A DNA stretch of 59,445 bases. It comes from a virus. The stretch covers positions 1-59,445 of IMG/VR virus record IMGVR_UViG_3300025087_000071; one strand, written 5' to 3'. Positions 47,101 through 55,771 of the stretch are shown piece after piece. Below the pieces are notes generated by a model that was given only the letters and a program-made list of their open reading frames with translations, made no database searches and had not been told where the DNA came from. Each line of letters begins with the position of its first letter. Position 1 is the first letter of the stretch. The translations under genes and the position numbers were made by a program.

Positions 47101-50100
47101 GTAGAGATACAAACATTCCATCCCAAGGCGTATCGCAATATTTTGGTACTCAGGCGATGTTTCAGGGACCGCTTACCGTCGAGAACTTGCGCACGAATTT
47201 CAATCGTTATGTTGAATGGTTGACTAGCCAAGTTGAGAAACGGTCGGCTGGCATCGACGAGCGCTACTATGGCGGCGAATTTCCATATGAACGCAATATC
47301 AGCAAGTTCAACAAAGCAGCGAGCGAACTGCGTCGCAGTTACGAGGAAACCATCGAGGCCGCAGAGGCTATGAATCCAGATTCGCCAATTGTGGCAGAGT
47401 TGAGAGATGCAGTCGAGTCCAAAGCCGATGGATGGGAAACAGAAGCTGCAGCGCTACGTTTGCAGATGGAGCAGGAACAGGAAGAAAAAGCCATTGCTGA
47501 GCAAGCGGCCGGAGAAGCCAAAATCCAGCCATTTAATCCCGAACCGCAGCCGCTCCAGAAGAAAGCACTCGGCCTATCCAAGTCCTCGGCCAATTGGCTG
47601 ATGGCAAGACGTGGTGACGAAGACTGGTACACCAATGGACATGTACTGATAAACAAGCCGCCGATCAAGAACGTGAACGAATTCTTTGGCGACCGCTATA
47701 AGGAAGAACGTAAGGATTGGGCACGGGCAGATCAAATACTGGACCGGTTCAAGGGCAAGCAGACCGAGGTTCAGCCGATTGCCGAACTTTACGAGAAGCA
47801 ATTTACCGCCGTCCTGTTCGATGTCAATGGCACCGTTGCTGGTATAGACCGTAAGTATTACGATCTGATCAAGAAGCTATACCCGGAGGCTCAATTCGTT
47901 ATCAGGAAGAGCAGCGACGACAAGACCGCAATAGAAGTCATGGTGAGCAAAGACGTTGTCGGCGTCGTCATGCCGATCCGCACCGAAATCGAGCGTGACG
48001 TGGCGCAGGTAAAGGCTCTACTCGCATCACGGACTGAACCCCAACCCGCTCCCGAGAAGGCTACGCCTGTCACGCCGTCCAAGGTAGGCGATGAAGTCCG
48101 CATCATGGGCGTGGATAGCGTTGTTGCCCGCACCGAAACTATCGGTGGCGTGCGCTACGATCTGTTCAACGGCTCGAAGCTCAAAGAAGATCGAGCGGCC
48201 ATCCGTGTTGCTGATGGGGATACAGGAAACGTGGTGTCGATCAAGCAGTATCCGACCTTCGATGCTGCCGAGAAGGACTTCAACGATACTGTTGCGAAAG
48301 CGAATGCAATGGAGGCCGCTCCCGAGCAGGCGAAGGCGGGAGAGGGGACGGAAGGAATGCGACGGTCAGTAGCTGGTGGCGTCAAGGTTGAGGTTGGTGA
48401 TCTGAGTCGCGCAGTTCTGTCCCGCATGGATATGCGTCTGAAGGCACTCGGATACGATTCCCGCGGATCTGACGACGTGCGCACCATGCTCAATACGCGC
48501 ATAGCGCCAGACGGCGTTATCACGCATCCAGACTGGATTGCGGCCTACGAGACGGCGGTTAAAGGTGCTCAATCGACACGCGAAAGAGTTGATGCGAAGA
48601 GGGCCGAGCGCGGTCTATCGGCCAACGTAGATTTTGCTCGTATGCGCGAACTTGGCCTGACCGACGATTGGCGTGAAGCTGGCTATATCACGCCGAGAGG
48701 AGCGCTGATTGACCTATCCGGTAAGCGCGAAGGTGGAGAGCGCGGAACACGATCCTACGATCATCGTGAGGCTGGCGGCACGACCGGGATGCAAGAGTAC
48801 ATGGCGCTTGGTCACATTCGCATTGACTCCAACGCCAAAACCTTAGACATCAGCCGCGAACCGACGCCAGAACAATACAAACGGATCTCAGAATTTGCGG
48901 AGAACAGTGGTGGCGAGATTACGTTGGACCTTGAAAACGGACTCGGTGAGTTGCGCGGTGATTACTACTCGAAACCGGATCGCACATTTTCGCGTGAATA
49001 TCCAGTCGATACGAAGTCATCACGCATCCTTGCGGATATACGGCGCTTCTATTTTGGAGAGGAACCAACTGCGTTACCTGTGGGTCGCTCCATCGGTGCC
49101 GACCAAGGCCCCTACCACACGCCGGAAACCCTGCGCACCGACCTGGCCGAAGCCCTGAACGCACGCTCCAAGGGTCTGGGTGATGCCATCCTCGCCATGC
49201 CGAACGTGGATGTGGTGTGGCTGGAAAACGCCCCGGAAGGCGAGAAACGGGCTGGTACTACGGCTTTCGTGACCCCTGACGGGCGGGTAACTTTCATTGC
49301 AGACATGATCCCGACAGCTTGGGGACCGGAGCAACTTGTCGGCTTGGCGACGCATGAAATCGCCGTCCATGCCGTTCGGATGAACAAGTCGGATGCGGAG
49401 TGGAACCAGATCATTCAAAGTCTGCGCAAGATGAGGGCGGGCGGCGTCGAGGCAGTGCAGGAAGCCTACAAAAAGGCCGAGCAAGCCGGAACGTCGTCCG
49501 CGCTCATGGACGAGGAAGGGCTTGGCTACCTCGTCGCCATGAATCCAAACCTTCCTATCGTCAAGCGCTTCATTGCTTGGGTGCGGAAGATGATCCGCTC
49601 GCTGGCTCGAAGTCTGCCTGGGCTGAAAGGGCTTCCGATAGTGAAATGGGCCGACAGCTTGACCGTTGACGATCTTCATGCAATGGCTGCGGATGCGCTG
49701 CGGGCTGCGCCTAAAATTGCCGAACGCAACGGCGAGAAGCTGGACGCCATGCGTGAGGAAGCTAAGTTTAGCAAGCAGGACCAGACGCAGACGCCAACAC
49801 GACAAGAAGTCCACGCCGCGATGCTCGCCTGGCGCGAGGCGGTGAAGAAAGGGGACCAGAAAGCGACCGACGAGGCGTTCAGCAAATGGCGGGATCTGCG
49901 GCATCGGGAGCAGGGGATAGGTGAATCCAGCGCCGCTCTCATACAAGACCAGACGCAGACGAACCCCGACATCCGCCGCTCGGTAGGTGAATCTCCGATC
50001 ACCACGCAGGCCCGGCTGCAAAACGTCGCCTTCGACTCGGCCAAAGTTCAATGGCAGGACTTCGTGAAGTCGGACCGAACCTTGAGCCATGTCTACAAGG

Positions 50101-53100
50101 TCAATACGCCGTTCCATTTGGCTGAAGCAAACTGGAAGGATGGGACGCCGATCTATCCCGGCTTCAAGCCTGTCTACGAAGAAGGGCAGGCGGCGAACTA
50201 CACCGTGGCCAGGCTGGCGAATGAAGCTGCAGACCTCGCCAAAGACCTGATGCCGCGGATCGAGACGGTCAAAGATGCCCTGCCGGAATGGCTCGGCGGC
50301 ACGAAGCAGAACAGCCTGAACCGTGAGGGGGTCGAGAAACTGAGCGACGCCCTGATGGCTGGGACTTTGTCCGGTGGTGGTAACCCATTGGAAGGCCGCA
50401 AGTGGACCAATGCTGAACTGAAATCCGGGATCACGGAAAGCAAGGAAGGTGCTATTGAAGGGCTCCAGTTAGGCTTCAGGCCGTTGAACGACACCGAGAT
50501 AGGCGTCTACCATCAAGCTCTGGACTCGGCCGCCTACTCGCTGGAAGAGCACTCCAAAGGCATCCTGTGGCGGCTGGCCGACCAAAAGAAGATCGCCTTG
50601 GACGGTGCCATGTCGCTCGAGGAGATGGCCGGGACCGCCGTCGAGGAAGCCCAGGACCGTGTCGGCATCCTACGGACGCAGCAGGAGGACGTGGCCGAGC
50701 GCATCAAGGGCGCCCAAGGGGAAGACCTGACCAGAGCCCGGACCGAACTCGGCCGGATCGACCGCAAAATCCAGGAACTCGATGGTTTCGCCGATCAGGT
50801 GAAGGACATCGAGAAAAAGACCAACGGTCTGATCGATCGCGGCTACTTCCCGGCCCTGCGGTTCGGCGAGCACTTCGTCAACGCCACGGACATGAAGCAG
50901 GACGAGGATGGAAACGTCATTCGGACCGAGCGCCACTTCAGCCGGCACGAGAACCAGACTCAGGCGAACATCGCCAAGCGCGAGGTCCAAAGGCTTTACC
51001 CGGAAGCCATGGTGACCTCCGGAATCATGCCCATGGAAGCGAGCAAGCTTTTTCAAGGGCTGAATCTGGACGCCCTCGAGCTGTTCGCCGAGCACTTGGT
51101 CGACGACCAAGGAAATCCGATCAGCAAAGACCCGCTGATGCAGCAGTATTTCCGGCTCGCGGTTCAAGAGCGCAGCAGCCTGCATCGGGAGCAGCACCGC
51201 AAGGGGATCCCCGGTTACTCGAAGGACGTGCCGCGCGTCATGTCGCAGTTCACGACTTCGATGGCTTCTTCAACGGCTCGGCATTACCACGCCAGCAAGA
51301 TGATGGCCGCAGTCAAGAACATCCGGGCCGGCGATCTCCAGGACTACGCGACCCGGTACGTGAAGTACCTGCAAGATCCGAAGGAAGAGGCGAGCTTGGT
51401 CCGTTCCGTGCTCGCCAACTACTACATTCTCGGCTCGATCGCCTTCGGTGCCGTGAACTCGGTCCAGCCGGTCTTGATGACCGCACCGTACTTGACGCAG
51501 TACACCAGTTGGGCGAGCGCGATGAAGCACCTTGGAACCGCCTCGCTCGATATCGTGCGCGGCAAGAAGACGTGGACCGCAGACGAGCGTGCAGCCTACG
51601 AGCGCGCGAGCAAGGAAGGAACGGTCTCCCCGCAGGAACTCCACCAGATCACGGCTCACGGTCGGGCGCAGATGCTCGGCGATTCACCCCTGTGGCAGAA
51701 ACTTGAGGCGTTTGCGAACAGCATCGGCATGGGACTGCCGGGCAAGATGGCGCTGCGTAAGGTGCAATTCATGTGGGGGTCCATTTATGCCTTGACCGAG
51801 CAGTTCAACAGAGGAACGACTTTCCTCGCTGCTTATCGCTTGGCGAAGGAACTCAAGAAGTCCGACCCTTACGCTTTCGCCAAGGAAGCTGTGGACACAA
51901 CGCAAGTTGTATATTGCGTTGACACCGATACCGAGATCCTTACTGCTGCCGGATGGAAACGGCATAACCAGTTACATATCGGCGACTCTGTCTATGCCGT
52001 GGATGGCGAAGGTTGTGTGGTAGAGGACAACATACATGACGTACACGTATTCCCCGGTTCTCACGAGATCACTGAATTCCGTAACGGTAATGGGCTGAGC
52101 ATCGTGGTCACGGATGACCATAGAAATGTCATTCAAAACTACAGTAGTCGTGACAAAAAGTGGCAATCAATTCGGTATGTAAAAACCAGTGATCTGAAGG
52201 GCTGTAATTTCTTTTTGCGCGCACCGCTTGGTAGTTCCATGAAGCGTGTTGCGCGCTATACCGACGATCAGGTTCGATTGCTGGCGTGGGTGGCGGCCGA
52301 AGGTTCTTTCTTTGCCCATCGTGGTTGTAAGATTAAGAGAGGCGTAGTCATAGTTCAGAGTCAGAGCCACAATCCAGAATACGTTAACGAGATTCAAGAC
52401 CTTCTAATTCGTCTCGGCGGTCATTTCAACAGGACCGAACACTCTCCAGCGAAGCGCGGCGACTGGATGATTGCGTGGACTCTCCGTAAGCCGCTGTGGT
52501 CGTTCATTGGTGCGGAACTACCTGGTAAGCGAGTGACAATGGAGTTGCTATCGAAGCTTACTGTGCCGCAGATGGCTATGTTCCTTCATACCTTTGGGAA
52601 AGGAGACGGACATTTTCCACTTGAAGGAGGAATGACAATATCACAAAAGAGCATTGAGACGCTGCATACACTTCAGGCCATGGCAGTATTGTCAGGACAA
52701 TCGTCAACCGTATATGAACGTGTTGGCACACACGATTTCGGCGCTCTTTACGTTGCCAAAAATAGCAAGCGCGCTTACGTAAAGGAATTCACAACAACGC
52801 GCAAGACAGTAGATACGGTATGGTGTCCGCAGACGGCGCAAGGGACGTGGATAGCGCGGCGCAATGGTAGGACATTCATTACCGGAAACTCGAAAGCAAA
52901 CCGCCCCGAATGGGCGCGCGGGCCGATAGGTTCAGTCGTGATGACCTTCAAACAGTTCAACATCAGCTACATCGAACTGGCGAAACGTCTCTACACCACG
53001 GACAAGAAAGCCTTCGGCATCCTGATGCTGCACCTGTTTGTTCTGGCCGGCGCCGCCGGACTCCCGTTTGCCGAGGACATCGAGGATATTCTCGACACTA

Positions 53101-53855
53101 TCGGACAGTGGATGGGGTACGACACCAATACCAGGGCGTCGCTGCGCAAAGCCGTAGCCGGCATGGTTGGTGAGGACATCGGCGACTTCTTGTTGCACGG
53201 CGTCAGCGCCATTCCAGGAATGCCGATCGACGTGTCGGTCCGTATGGGATTCCAGAATCTCATCCCTGGCACGGCGATGCTCAAAGTTTCGGAACCGGAC
53301 GCGACCCGCGATATCCTCGAATTGCTCGGTCCGGCCGGAACCCTGGTGAAGAATCTGAAGACCGCCGTCCAGGAAGCCGGCATGGGACGCTTTGACAAGG
53401 CCAAATTACTCGCTCCGCTTGCAATCCAGAACGTCCTGAAGGGTGCGGATATGTGGGCCACGGACGAATACAAGGACATGAAAGGCCGCAAGGTCATCGA
53501 CGTGGACAAGGTGGACTCCATGTTCAAGATGATTGGGTTGCAGCCTTCCAGTGTCGCCCGGCAGACCCGTCTCGCCGGAGAAGTCTATCAGGACATCGCG
53601 CTCGCCAGAGCGGTTGAGACGGCTATCGCCGACAAGATCGCGCAGTCGATCAACGAGGACAAGCCGGAACTGCGCGAGGAAGCATTCGCTGAATTGCAGC
53701 GGTGGAATGAGCGGAACGTCGATATGCCGATACGGATCAACCGGGCTCAAATCCTGCGTCGCGTGCAGGAGATGCGCAGCACGAGGGAAAGCCGCGTCAT
53801 CAAGTCGGCGCCCCGTGAAATGCGTGGCGCGGTGGCGCAGCAACTGACACCATGA
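44112..53855 (+). CDS. giant polyvalent ejected protein (PLxRFG type), intein-containing
   Basis: 3247 residues. A Gly/Ala hydrophobic segment (about 110-155) could enter membranes. About 580-700 has a pyrophosphatase-like polyvalent domain (PDKEHVDVFIKPG). About 720-980 is low-complexity over overprinted ORFs. ATHEIAVHAV (His1748, Glu1749, His1753) recalls a zincin, but with HExxxH spacing. GYFPALRFGEHF (about 2244) is the PLxRFG signature. An intein (2602-2926) precedes KANRPEWARGPIGSVVMTFKQF, typical of LPD38-like C-termini. Probably injected with the DNA; several enzymatic roles are possible. Confidence 0.75.
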   Translation: MGWEEIGAPAEDWSEIGASPEELAARKKRPGFIREVARQVGDAITHHVPAAIASTIEGEKPFSATEPRNFLDTLVERGRTKSKERAAEGGESDPLLGGLITRSDVRDNLGPSLGFSAAGMGAGVLAGIPAGIAGTAVGGLAGGAIAGYGAGGAANYAAMQRSMANQFLRDARDKEDAIAVKARGTPLTDQEWVTGYEPKYIENARASGHWEAGPEVASNVAQLALLSTPIGRIIKPLANKGLLTRGAAKLGGMTLAEVPSEALTNIKQQPLQVESGLQEGPAYKTDSASDWWKATKDILAPTLIQTALMGGAGAVAVKAHSYLTDRDIAKDILDRAVRGDLPMPTAPPAVVPGAPPSPDAVQAAAGAPVEPVVPVLETETGRITPAGKRQREAEKKARGAEFRDLMLSEQEDLARRKADIEVKTVAAQQAFLDQAEAERASAQETLDRTIEGNRQRQSETGRFAVLDGILADEAIVNPVEAFKAELGRQGYQDTTPTEQEVAHVERFQGIKEAIAKDMIEPSTPNEMPENLIPAAGEKLTRAQRRAALRAPVDEAAHVAATSPTNELPEPTDGQKDAGNYQKGHAVVGGMDISVENPAGSKRRPEWPPLSAHYGYVKGVAARAPDKEHVDVFIKPGTPTDFAGEVYVVDQNKADGSFDEPKTVIGAASIKEARSLYLANYKKGWEKRVRQITPLTMAEYKTRLQDPKAFLQPQGGQHAVQIEGAAKSSIQRGTGPGNEEKGVGVGARNAEPVGVAGAREAAAEPGAGRGEQGPKVKKAALIPTRAGIKVVPLDESGEPVAGKAHMAGEKPIAAADAGKVSADDFAAMIDEVQGERTKEAEAAPALTDLSTAEAAAVRNLVETVRDPAEIDAALAKAAKDADDATKGKPPAAFTAAVITNLNEVTNETQHTSQDEAVLQPEEGGGAVPEVAVRAEPEKGAVPAAEGTGEPAAVSDAKLEAAFQEGIKNTEEHGKVNFEKPDYADLLQTYHQILRALLGRDTNIPSQGVSQYFGTQAMFQGPLTVENLRTNFNRYVEWLTSQVEKRSAGIDERYYGGEFPYERNISKFNKAASELRRSYEETIEAAEAMNPDSPIVAELRDAVESKADGWETEAAALRLQMEQEQEEKAIAEQAAGEAKIQPFNPEPQPLQKKALGLSKSSANWLMARRGDEDWYTNGHVLINKPPIKNVNEFFGDRYKEERKDWARADQILDRFKGKQTEVQPIAELYEKQFTAVLFDVNGTVAGIDRKYYDLIKKLYPEAQFVIRKSSDDKTAIEVMVSKDVVGVVMPIRTEIERDVAQVKALLASRTEPQPAPEKATPVTPSKVGDEVRIMGVDSVVARTETIGGVRYDLFNGSKLKEDRAAIRVADGDTGNVVSIKQYPTFDAAEKDFNDTVAKANAMEAAPEQAKAGEGTEGMRRSVAGGVKVEVGDLSRAVLSRMDMRLKALGYDSRGSDDVRTMLNTRIAPDGVITHPDWIAAYETAVKGAQSTRERVDAKRAERGLSANVDFARMRELGLTDDWREAGYITPRGALIDLSGKREGGERGTRSYDHREAGGTTGMQEYMALGHIRIDSNAKTLDISREPTPEQYKRISEFAENSGGEITLDLENGLGELRGDYYSKPDRTFSREYPVDTKSSRILADIRRFYFGEEPTALPVGRSIGADQGPYHTPETLRTDLAEALNARSKGLGDAILAMPNVDVVWLENAPEGEKRAGTTAFVTPDGRVTFIADMIPTAWGPEQLVGLATHEIAVHAVRMNKSDAEWNQIIQSLRKMRAGGVEAVQEAYKKAEQAGTSSALMDEEGLGYLVAMNPNLPIVKRFIAWVRKMIRSLARSLPGLKGLPIVKWADSLTVDDLHAMAADALRAAPKIAERNGEKLDAMREEAKFSKQDQTQTPTRQEVHAAMLAWREAVKKGDQKATDEAFSKWRDLRHREQGIGESSAALIQDQTQTNPDIRRSVGESPITTQARLQNVAFDSAKVQWQDFVKSDRTLSHVYKVNTPFHLAEANWKDGTPIYPGFKPVYEEGQAANYTVARLANEAADLAKDLMPRIETVKDALPEWLGGTKQNSLNREGVEKLSDALMAGTLSGGGNPLEGRKWTNAELKSGITESKEGAIEGLQLGFRPLNDTEIGVYHQALDSAAYSLEEHSKGILWRLADQKKIALDGAMSLEEMAGTAVEEAQDRVGILRTQQEDVAERIKGAQGEDLTRARTELGRIDRKIQELDGFADQVKDIEKKTNGLIDRGYFPALRFGEHFVNATDMKQDEDGNVIRTERHFSRHENQTQANIAKREVQRLYPEAMVTSGIMPMEASKLFQGLNLDALELFAEHLVDDQGNPISKDPLMQQYFRLAVQERSSLHREQHRKGIPGYSKDVPRVMSQFTTSMASSTARHYHASKMMAAVKNIRAGDLQDYATRYVKYLQDPKEEASLVRSVLANYYILGSIAFGAVNSVQPVLMTAPYLTQYTSWASAMKHLGTASLDIVRGKKTWTADERAAYERASKEGTVSPQELHQITAHGRAQMLGDSPLWQKLEAFANSIGMGLPGKMALRKVQFMWGSIYALTEQFNRGTTFLAAYRLAKELKKSDPYAFAKEAVDTTQVVYCVDTDTEILTAAGWKRHNQLHIGDSVYAVDGEGCVVEDNIHDVHVFPGSHEITEFRNGNGLSIVVTDDHRNVIQNYSSRDKKWQSIRYVKTSDLKGCNFFLRAPLGSSMKRVARYTDDQVRLLAWVAAEGSFFAHRGCKIKRGVVIVQSQSHNPEYVNEIQDLLIRLGGHFNRTEHSPAKRGDWMIAWTLRKPLWSFIGAELPGKRVTMELLSKLTVPQMAMFLHTFGKGDGHFPLEGGMTISQKSIETLHTLQAMAVLSGQSSTVYERVGTHDFGALYVAKNSKRAYVKEFTTTRKTVDTVWCPQTAQGTWIARRNGRTFITGNSKANRPEWARGPIGSVVMTFKQFNISYIELAKRLYTTDKKAFGILMLHLFVLAGAAGLPFAEDIEDILDTIGQWMGYDTNTRASLRKAVAGMVGEDIGDFLLHGVSAIPGMPIDVSVRMGFQNLIPGTAMLKVSEPDATRDILELLGPAGTLVKNLKTAVQEAGMGRFDKAKLLAPLAIQNVLKGADMWATDEYKDMKGRKVIDVDKVDSMFKMIGLQPSSVARQTRLAGEVYQDIALARAVETAIADKIAQSINEDKPELREEAFAELQRWNERNVDMPIRINRAQILRRVQEMRSTRESRVIKSAPREMRGAVAQQLTP
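46261..46437 (+). CDS. overprinted small gene (58 aa) inside the giant gene
   Basis: In the +1 frame, MPFKSKAQQKAAFSGALG... has a perfect AAGGAGG SD six bases ahead. The product looks like a natural small phage protein and ends RGRGVVSKVRR, matching the GRGVVSKLKR end of the 22178 gene. The giant protein's own residues here are low-complexity (GVGVGARNAEPVGVAGAREA). This suggests that the small frame is the older one. Confidence 0.65.
   Translation: MPFKSKAQQKAAFSGALGPEMKKKALEWAHETPNLSVLPEHVKPRPSRGRGVVSKVRR
46825..46968 (+). CDS. second overprinted small gene (47 aa)
   Basis: Same +1 frame as the 46261 ORF. MRLSTPARTRQFFSLKKAAEQYQKLLFG... has a GAGGT SD-like element. The product is balanced and helix-forming, while the giant frame over the same bases gives a repetitive E/P/A/G stretch. 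Existence is inferred from SD and composition. Confidence 0.5.
   Translation: MRLSTPARTRQFFSLKKAAEQYQKLLFGQNQKKAPYQPPKEQGNLPL
51915..52889 (+). mobile_element. intein in the giant protein, with LAGLIDADG endonuclease
   Basis: 325 residues starting CVDTDTEILTAAGWKRHNQLHIGD (block A, Cys1). Block B is near SIVVTDDHRNVI. Endonuclease motifs are LLAWVAAEGSFF and FLHTFGKGDGHF. It ends RRNGRTFITGN with Ser as +1. The penultimate residue is Gly instead of the usual His. A/T-richer than the exteins. It splits the conserved Y/SKANRPEWARG site of the C-terminal domain. Confidence 0.9.
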
Positions 53856-53980
53856 CCTCGGCTGCAATCATCGTCGGATACTGTCTGGCTCTGGTCGCGG
53901 TCGCCGTCCTCTGCGAACGCTGGTCGCCGCTGGTCATTTTGGCGCTCGTCGGTGTGATTGGCGTTTGGAAGCTGTTTTAG
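53852..53980 (+). CDS. 42-residue membrane peptide
   Basis: MTSAAIIVGYCLALVAVAVL... then a second hydrophobic stretch (PLVILALVGVIGVWKLF): two short membrane segments. Overlaps the giant gene's stop by ATGA. Converges with the 53934 gene. Holin-like by size, but unproven. Confidence 0.5.
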   Translation: MTSAAIIVGYCLALVAVAVLCERWSPLVILALVGVIGVWKLF

Positions 53981-54179
53981 TTTTTCTCGCGGCACCAAAA
54001 CCGGACATCAGAACATCCTCGATGTCGTCGTCAGGCGGTGGTAGTGGTTTCGACATGGCAAACGCTGCCTTTAACACCGCAAGTGATGGCGGGTTGTCGC
54101 GGTAAATCTTACGGATAATCTTCTTCTTTGGCTTCGTCATTGGACTACTCGGGCTCGGGAAGCTGCTATAGGCCGTCAC
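53934..54179 (-). CDS. small basic protein
   Basis: 81 residues from GTG 54179, which overlaps the upstream gene by 14 bases, or 68 from ATG 54140 (MTKPKKKIIRKIYRDNPPS...). Lys/Arg-rich ends around an acidic middle. Overlaps the convergent 53852 gene by 47 bases. Unknown. Confidence 0.5.
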   Translation of the reverse strand: MTAYSSFPSPSSPMTKPKKKIIRKIYRDNPPSLAVLKAAFAMSKPLPPPDDDIEDVLMSGFGAARKTKTASKRQSHRRAPK

Positions 54180-54969
54180 GGTGAATCCGCAGTCTCCCGC
54201 TCGCCTCGTAAGTCATCGGCAACTGAATCGCATCGCACAGATCGACGCCGGCGAGTTTCTGTAAAGCTGGTATTGCTAGTCGCGTTCTGAGTTTGCGGAT
54301 GCGCCACGGCGGTCCTGCTGGCATGTAGATACCACCTTCAGCGATGCAGCCAAGACAGCCTTCAGGGGTGACTTCATCATCCCGGTCGTCCACGATGCGC
54401 TCCAGTTCCGCGCGCAGTGCCGGACTCATTTCAACGGCCTGTGCATCGGTCGGCCAGTACAGGTTTTGATACGATTCGGTGAGCCCGTTCTTTGTAATCC
54501 AGTGACGCGAGGCGGCGGATAACTGACTCGGATCTTCGTACTGCTCCTGTGTCAGCACACAGGCCCCTTTGTCCTGATACCAGCGCTCGGACAACTTGAT
54601 GAGTTCCGGGTAGCGCCAGTATAGAGGCGTGCCGCGAATCTGCGGATATACAGTCAGCAGACGATCAAATTCTGCGCGAAGAACATCAGCCTGATTTCCT
54701 TCTGTGCCTTCGACCTCGATGGTCACATAAGGGGTTAATGCGTGCCAGCGCTCGTCGTTGTCATCAACCATGATGGCATTGAGCGCCCATAGCGGGCGCG
54801 GCTCGACGTAGGCCCATTGGATACCGAGTGAACACTTGAAAGCCGTCTTCAGGAAAGAGGCTAGTTCCAGCGCCGGCATACGAGGAATAATCTCTGCCAA
54901 TGCCTTTACCGGAATCGCAGTCCCGGCCGCAATGGCGGCGAGAGTTTGAAGGAATGATCTGCGGTTCAT
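54166..54969 (-). CDS. Tat-signal-bearing protein, 267 aa
   Basis: MNRRSFLQTLAAIAAGTAIPVKALA is a textbook twin-arginine signal (R-R-S-F-L-Q, hydrophobic core, A-x-A). The mature part is soluble with a few Cys (GCLGCIAEGG) and no recognised domain. Export of a folded protein by the host Tat system would be unusual for a phage. The ATG overlaps the upstream stop. Confidence 0.75.
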   Translation of the reverse strand: MNRRSFLQTLAAIAAGTAIPVKALAEIIPRMPALELASFLKTAFKCSLGIQWAYVEPRPLWALNAIMVDDNDERWHALTPYVTIEVEGTEGNQADVLRAEFDRLLTVYPQIRGTPLYWRYPELIKLSERWYQDKGACVLTQEQYEDPSQLSAASRHWITKNGLTESYQNLYWPTDAQAVEMSPALRAELERIVDDRDDEVTPEGCLGCIAEGGIYMPAGPPWRIRKLRTRLAIPALQKLAGVDLCDAIQLPMTYEASGRLRIHRDGL

Positions 54970-55187
54970 AACACCTCACAATGCCCCATCAACTCATCAT
55001 CCAGCGTGACCTTGACCACGTGCCAGCCGAAGGTATTGGCGTCTTCTTTGATACGGTCTTCAGCAATTTCAGTTGTTGTGAAATAGAGTTTCCATCCGAA
55101 GCCGGGAACATTGGCCGTCCCTGATGCGTTAACTACGAAACCATCAATGATCTGGATCTTCTGGAACACCATGAAGGCAGTGATCAT
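54966..55187 (-). CDS. hypothetical protein, 73 aa
   Basis: MITAFMVFQKIQIIDGFVVN... from ATG 55187 with a perfect AAGGAGG. Mixed alpha/beta look, with GFGWKLYFTTTE and a conserved-looking W-H-V-V-K-V. Unknown. Confidence 0.6.
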   Translation of the reverse strand: MITAFMVFQKIQIIDGFVVNASGTANVPGFGWKLYFTTTEIAEDRIKEDANTFGWHVVKVTLDDELMGHCEVL

Positions 55188-55519
55188 GCTGCCCTCCTTG
55201 AAAGCGGTGATACCCGCGTCTCGAACATTCCGCACAAAATTGGATTCATTTCCATAGCGAGACGGGCACAGTCGGCCGTATAGGTGTTGTTCAATTTCCA
55301 TTCGCCAGAGAGTTCACCAATAGCCGATTGAAACCGAAGTGTCTCCCAAAGACTTTTAGCTCCAAGGTGTCTCTTGGAGTGAGCGAGCCGAAGCGCCAGA
55401 TCTTCAAAGCCGACGTAGACGTGAAAGTTTTCCTCCAGCCACCCACGGAAGTCGTCCCGAAACAGCGTCGGCCTCGAGTCGAGGAAGCACATGGCCGAGT
55501 GTTTGCGGGACGAATCCAC
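55184..55519 (-). CDS. hypothetical protein, 111 aa, GTG start
   Basis: GTG 55519 (DSSRKHSAMCFLDSRPTLFRDDFRGWLEENFHVYVGFEDLALRL...). ATG 55492 is an alternative. The F-x-x-W-L-x-x-N-x-H/x-x-Y-x-x-F-x-x-x-A pattern looks like small phage accessory proteins. ATGA overlap downstream. Confidence 0.55.
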   Translation of the reverse strand: MDSSRKHSAMCFLDSRPTLFRDDFRGWLEENFHVYVGFEDLALRLAHSKRHLGAKSLWETLRFQSAIGELSGEWKLNNTYTADCARLAMEMNPILCGMFETRVSPLSRRAA

Positions 55520-55524
55520 GGCTG

Positions 55525-55746
55525 TCAGGCCACGTTCGCCGGATCACTTTCGTCGACGACAGCTCGCTCGACCTCGACTCCGGCCTTCATCAACCTGACC
55601 ACGTCCGAGGATGTGGCCGCTTTCGCTGTGAAACGGTCTTTGACGGTGTGCCTGATTGCTTGGGATGGATTGTTGGCTTCGACCAGATATTGGATTCCGC
55701 CAGAGTCAACGTCTGAGAGTTCGTTTACTACGTAGATTCGTGCCAT
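55525..55746 (-). CDS. hypothetical protein, 73 aa
   Basis: MARIYVVNELSDVDSGGIQYLVEANNPSQAIRHTVKDRF... resembles short alpha/beta phage proteins with the Y-L-V-x-A-x-x-x-x-x-A-x-R-H pattern. AAGGAGA SD. Unknown function. Confidence 0.65.
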   Translation of the reverse strand: MARIYVVNELSDVDSGGIQYLVEANNPSQAIRHTVKDRFTAKAATSSDVVRLMKAGVEVERAVVDESDPANVA

Positions 55747-55771
55747 ATCATCTCCTTGGGTTAAAGTTGAA

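Noticed and set aside
49341-49371. Active zinc metalloprotease in the giant protein
   Set aside because: The motif is HEIAVH (HExxxH spacing), not HExxH, and no third ligand can be placed; kept only as a possible degenerate zincin.
50567-51706. 379-residue plus-strand frame inside the giant gene
   Set aside because: Arg/Gly/Pro-rich composition typical of a shadow frame in GC-rich DNA; no SD, and the giant frame here encodes conserved-looking PLxRFG sequence.
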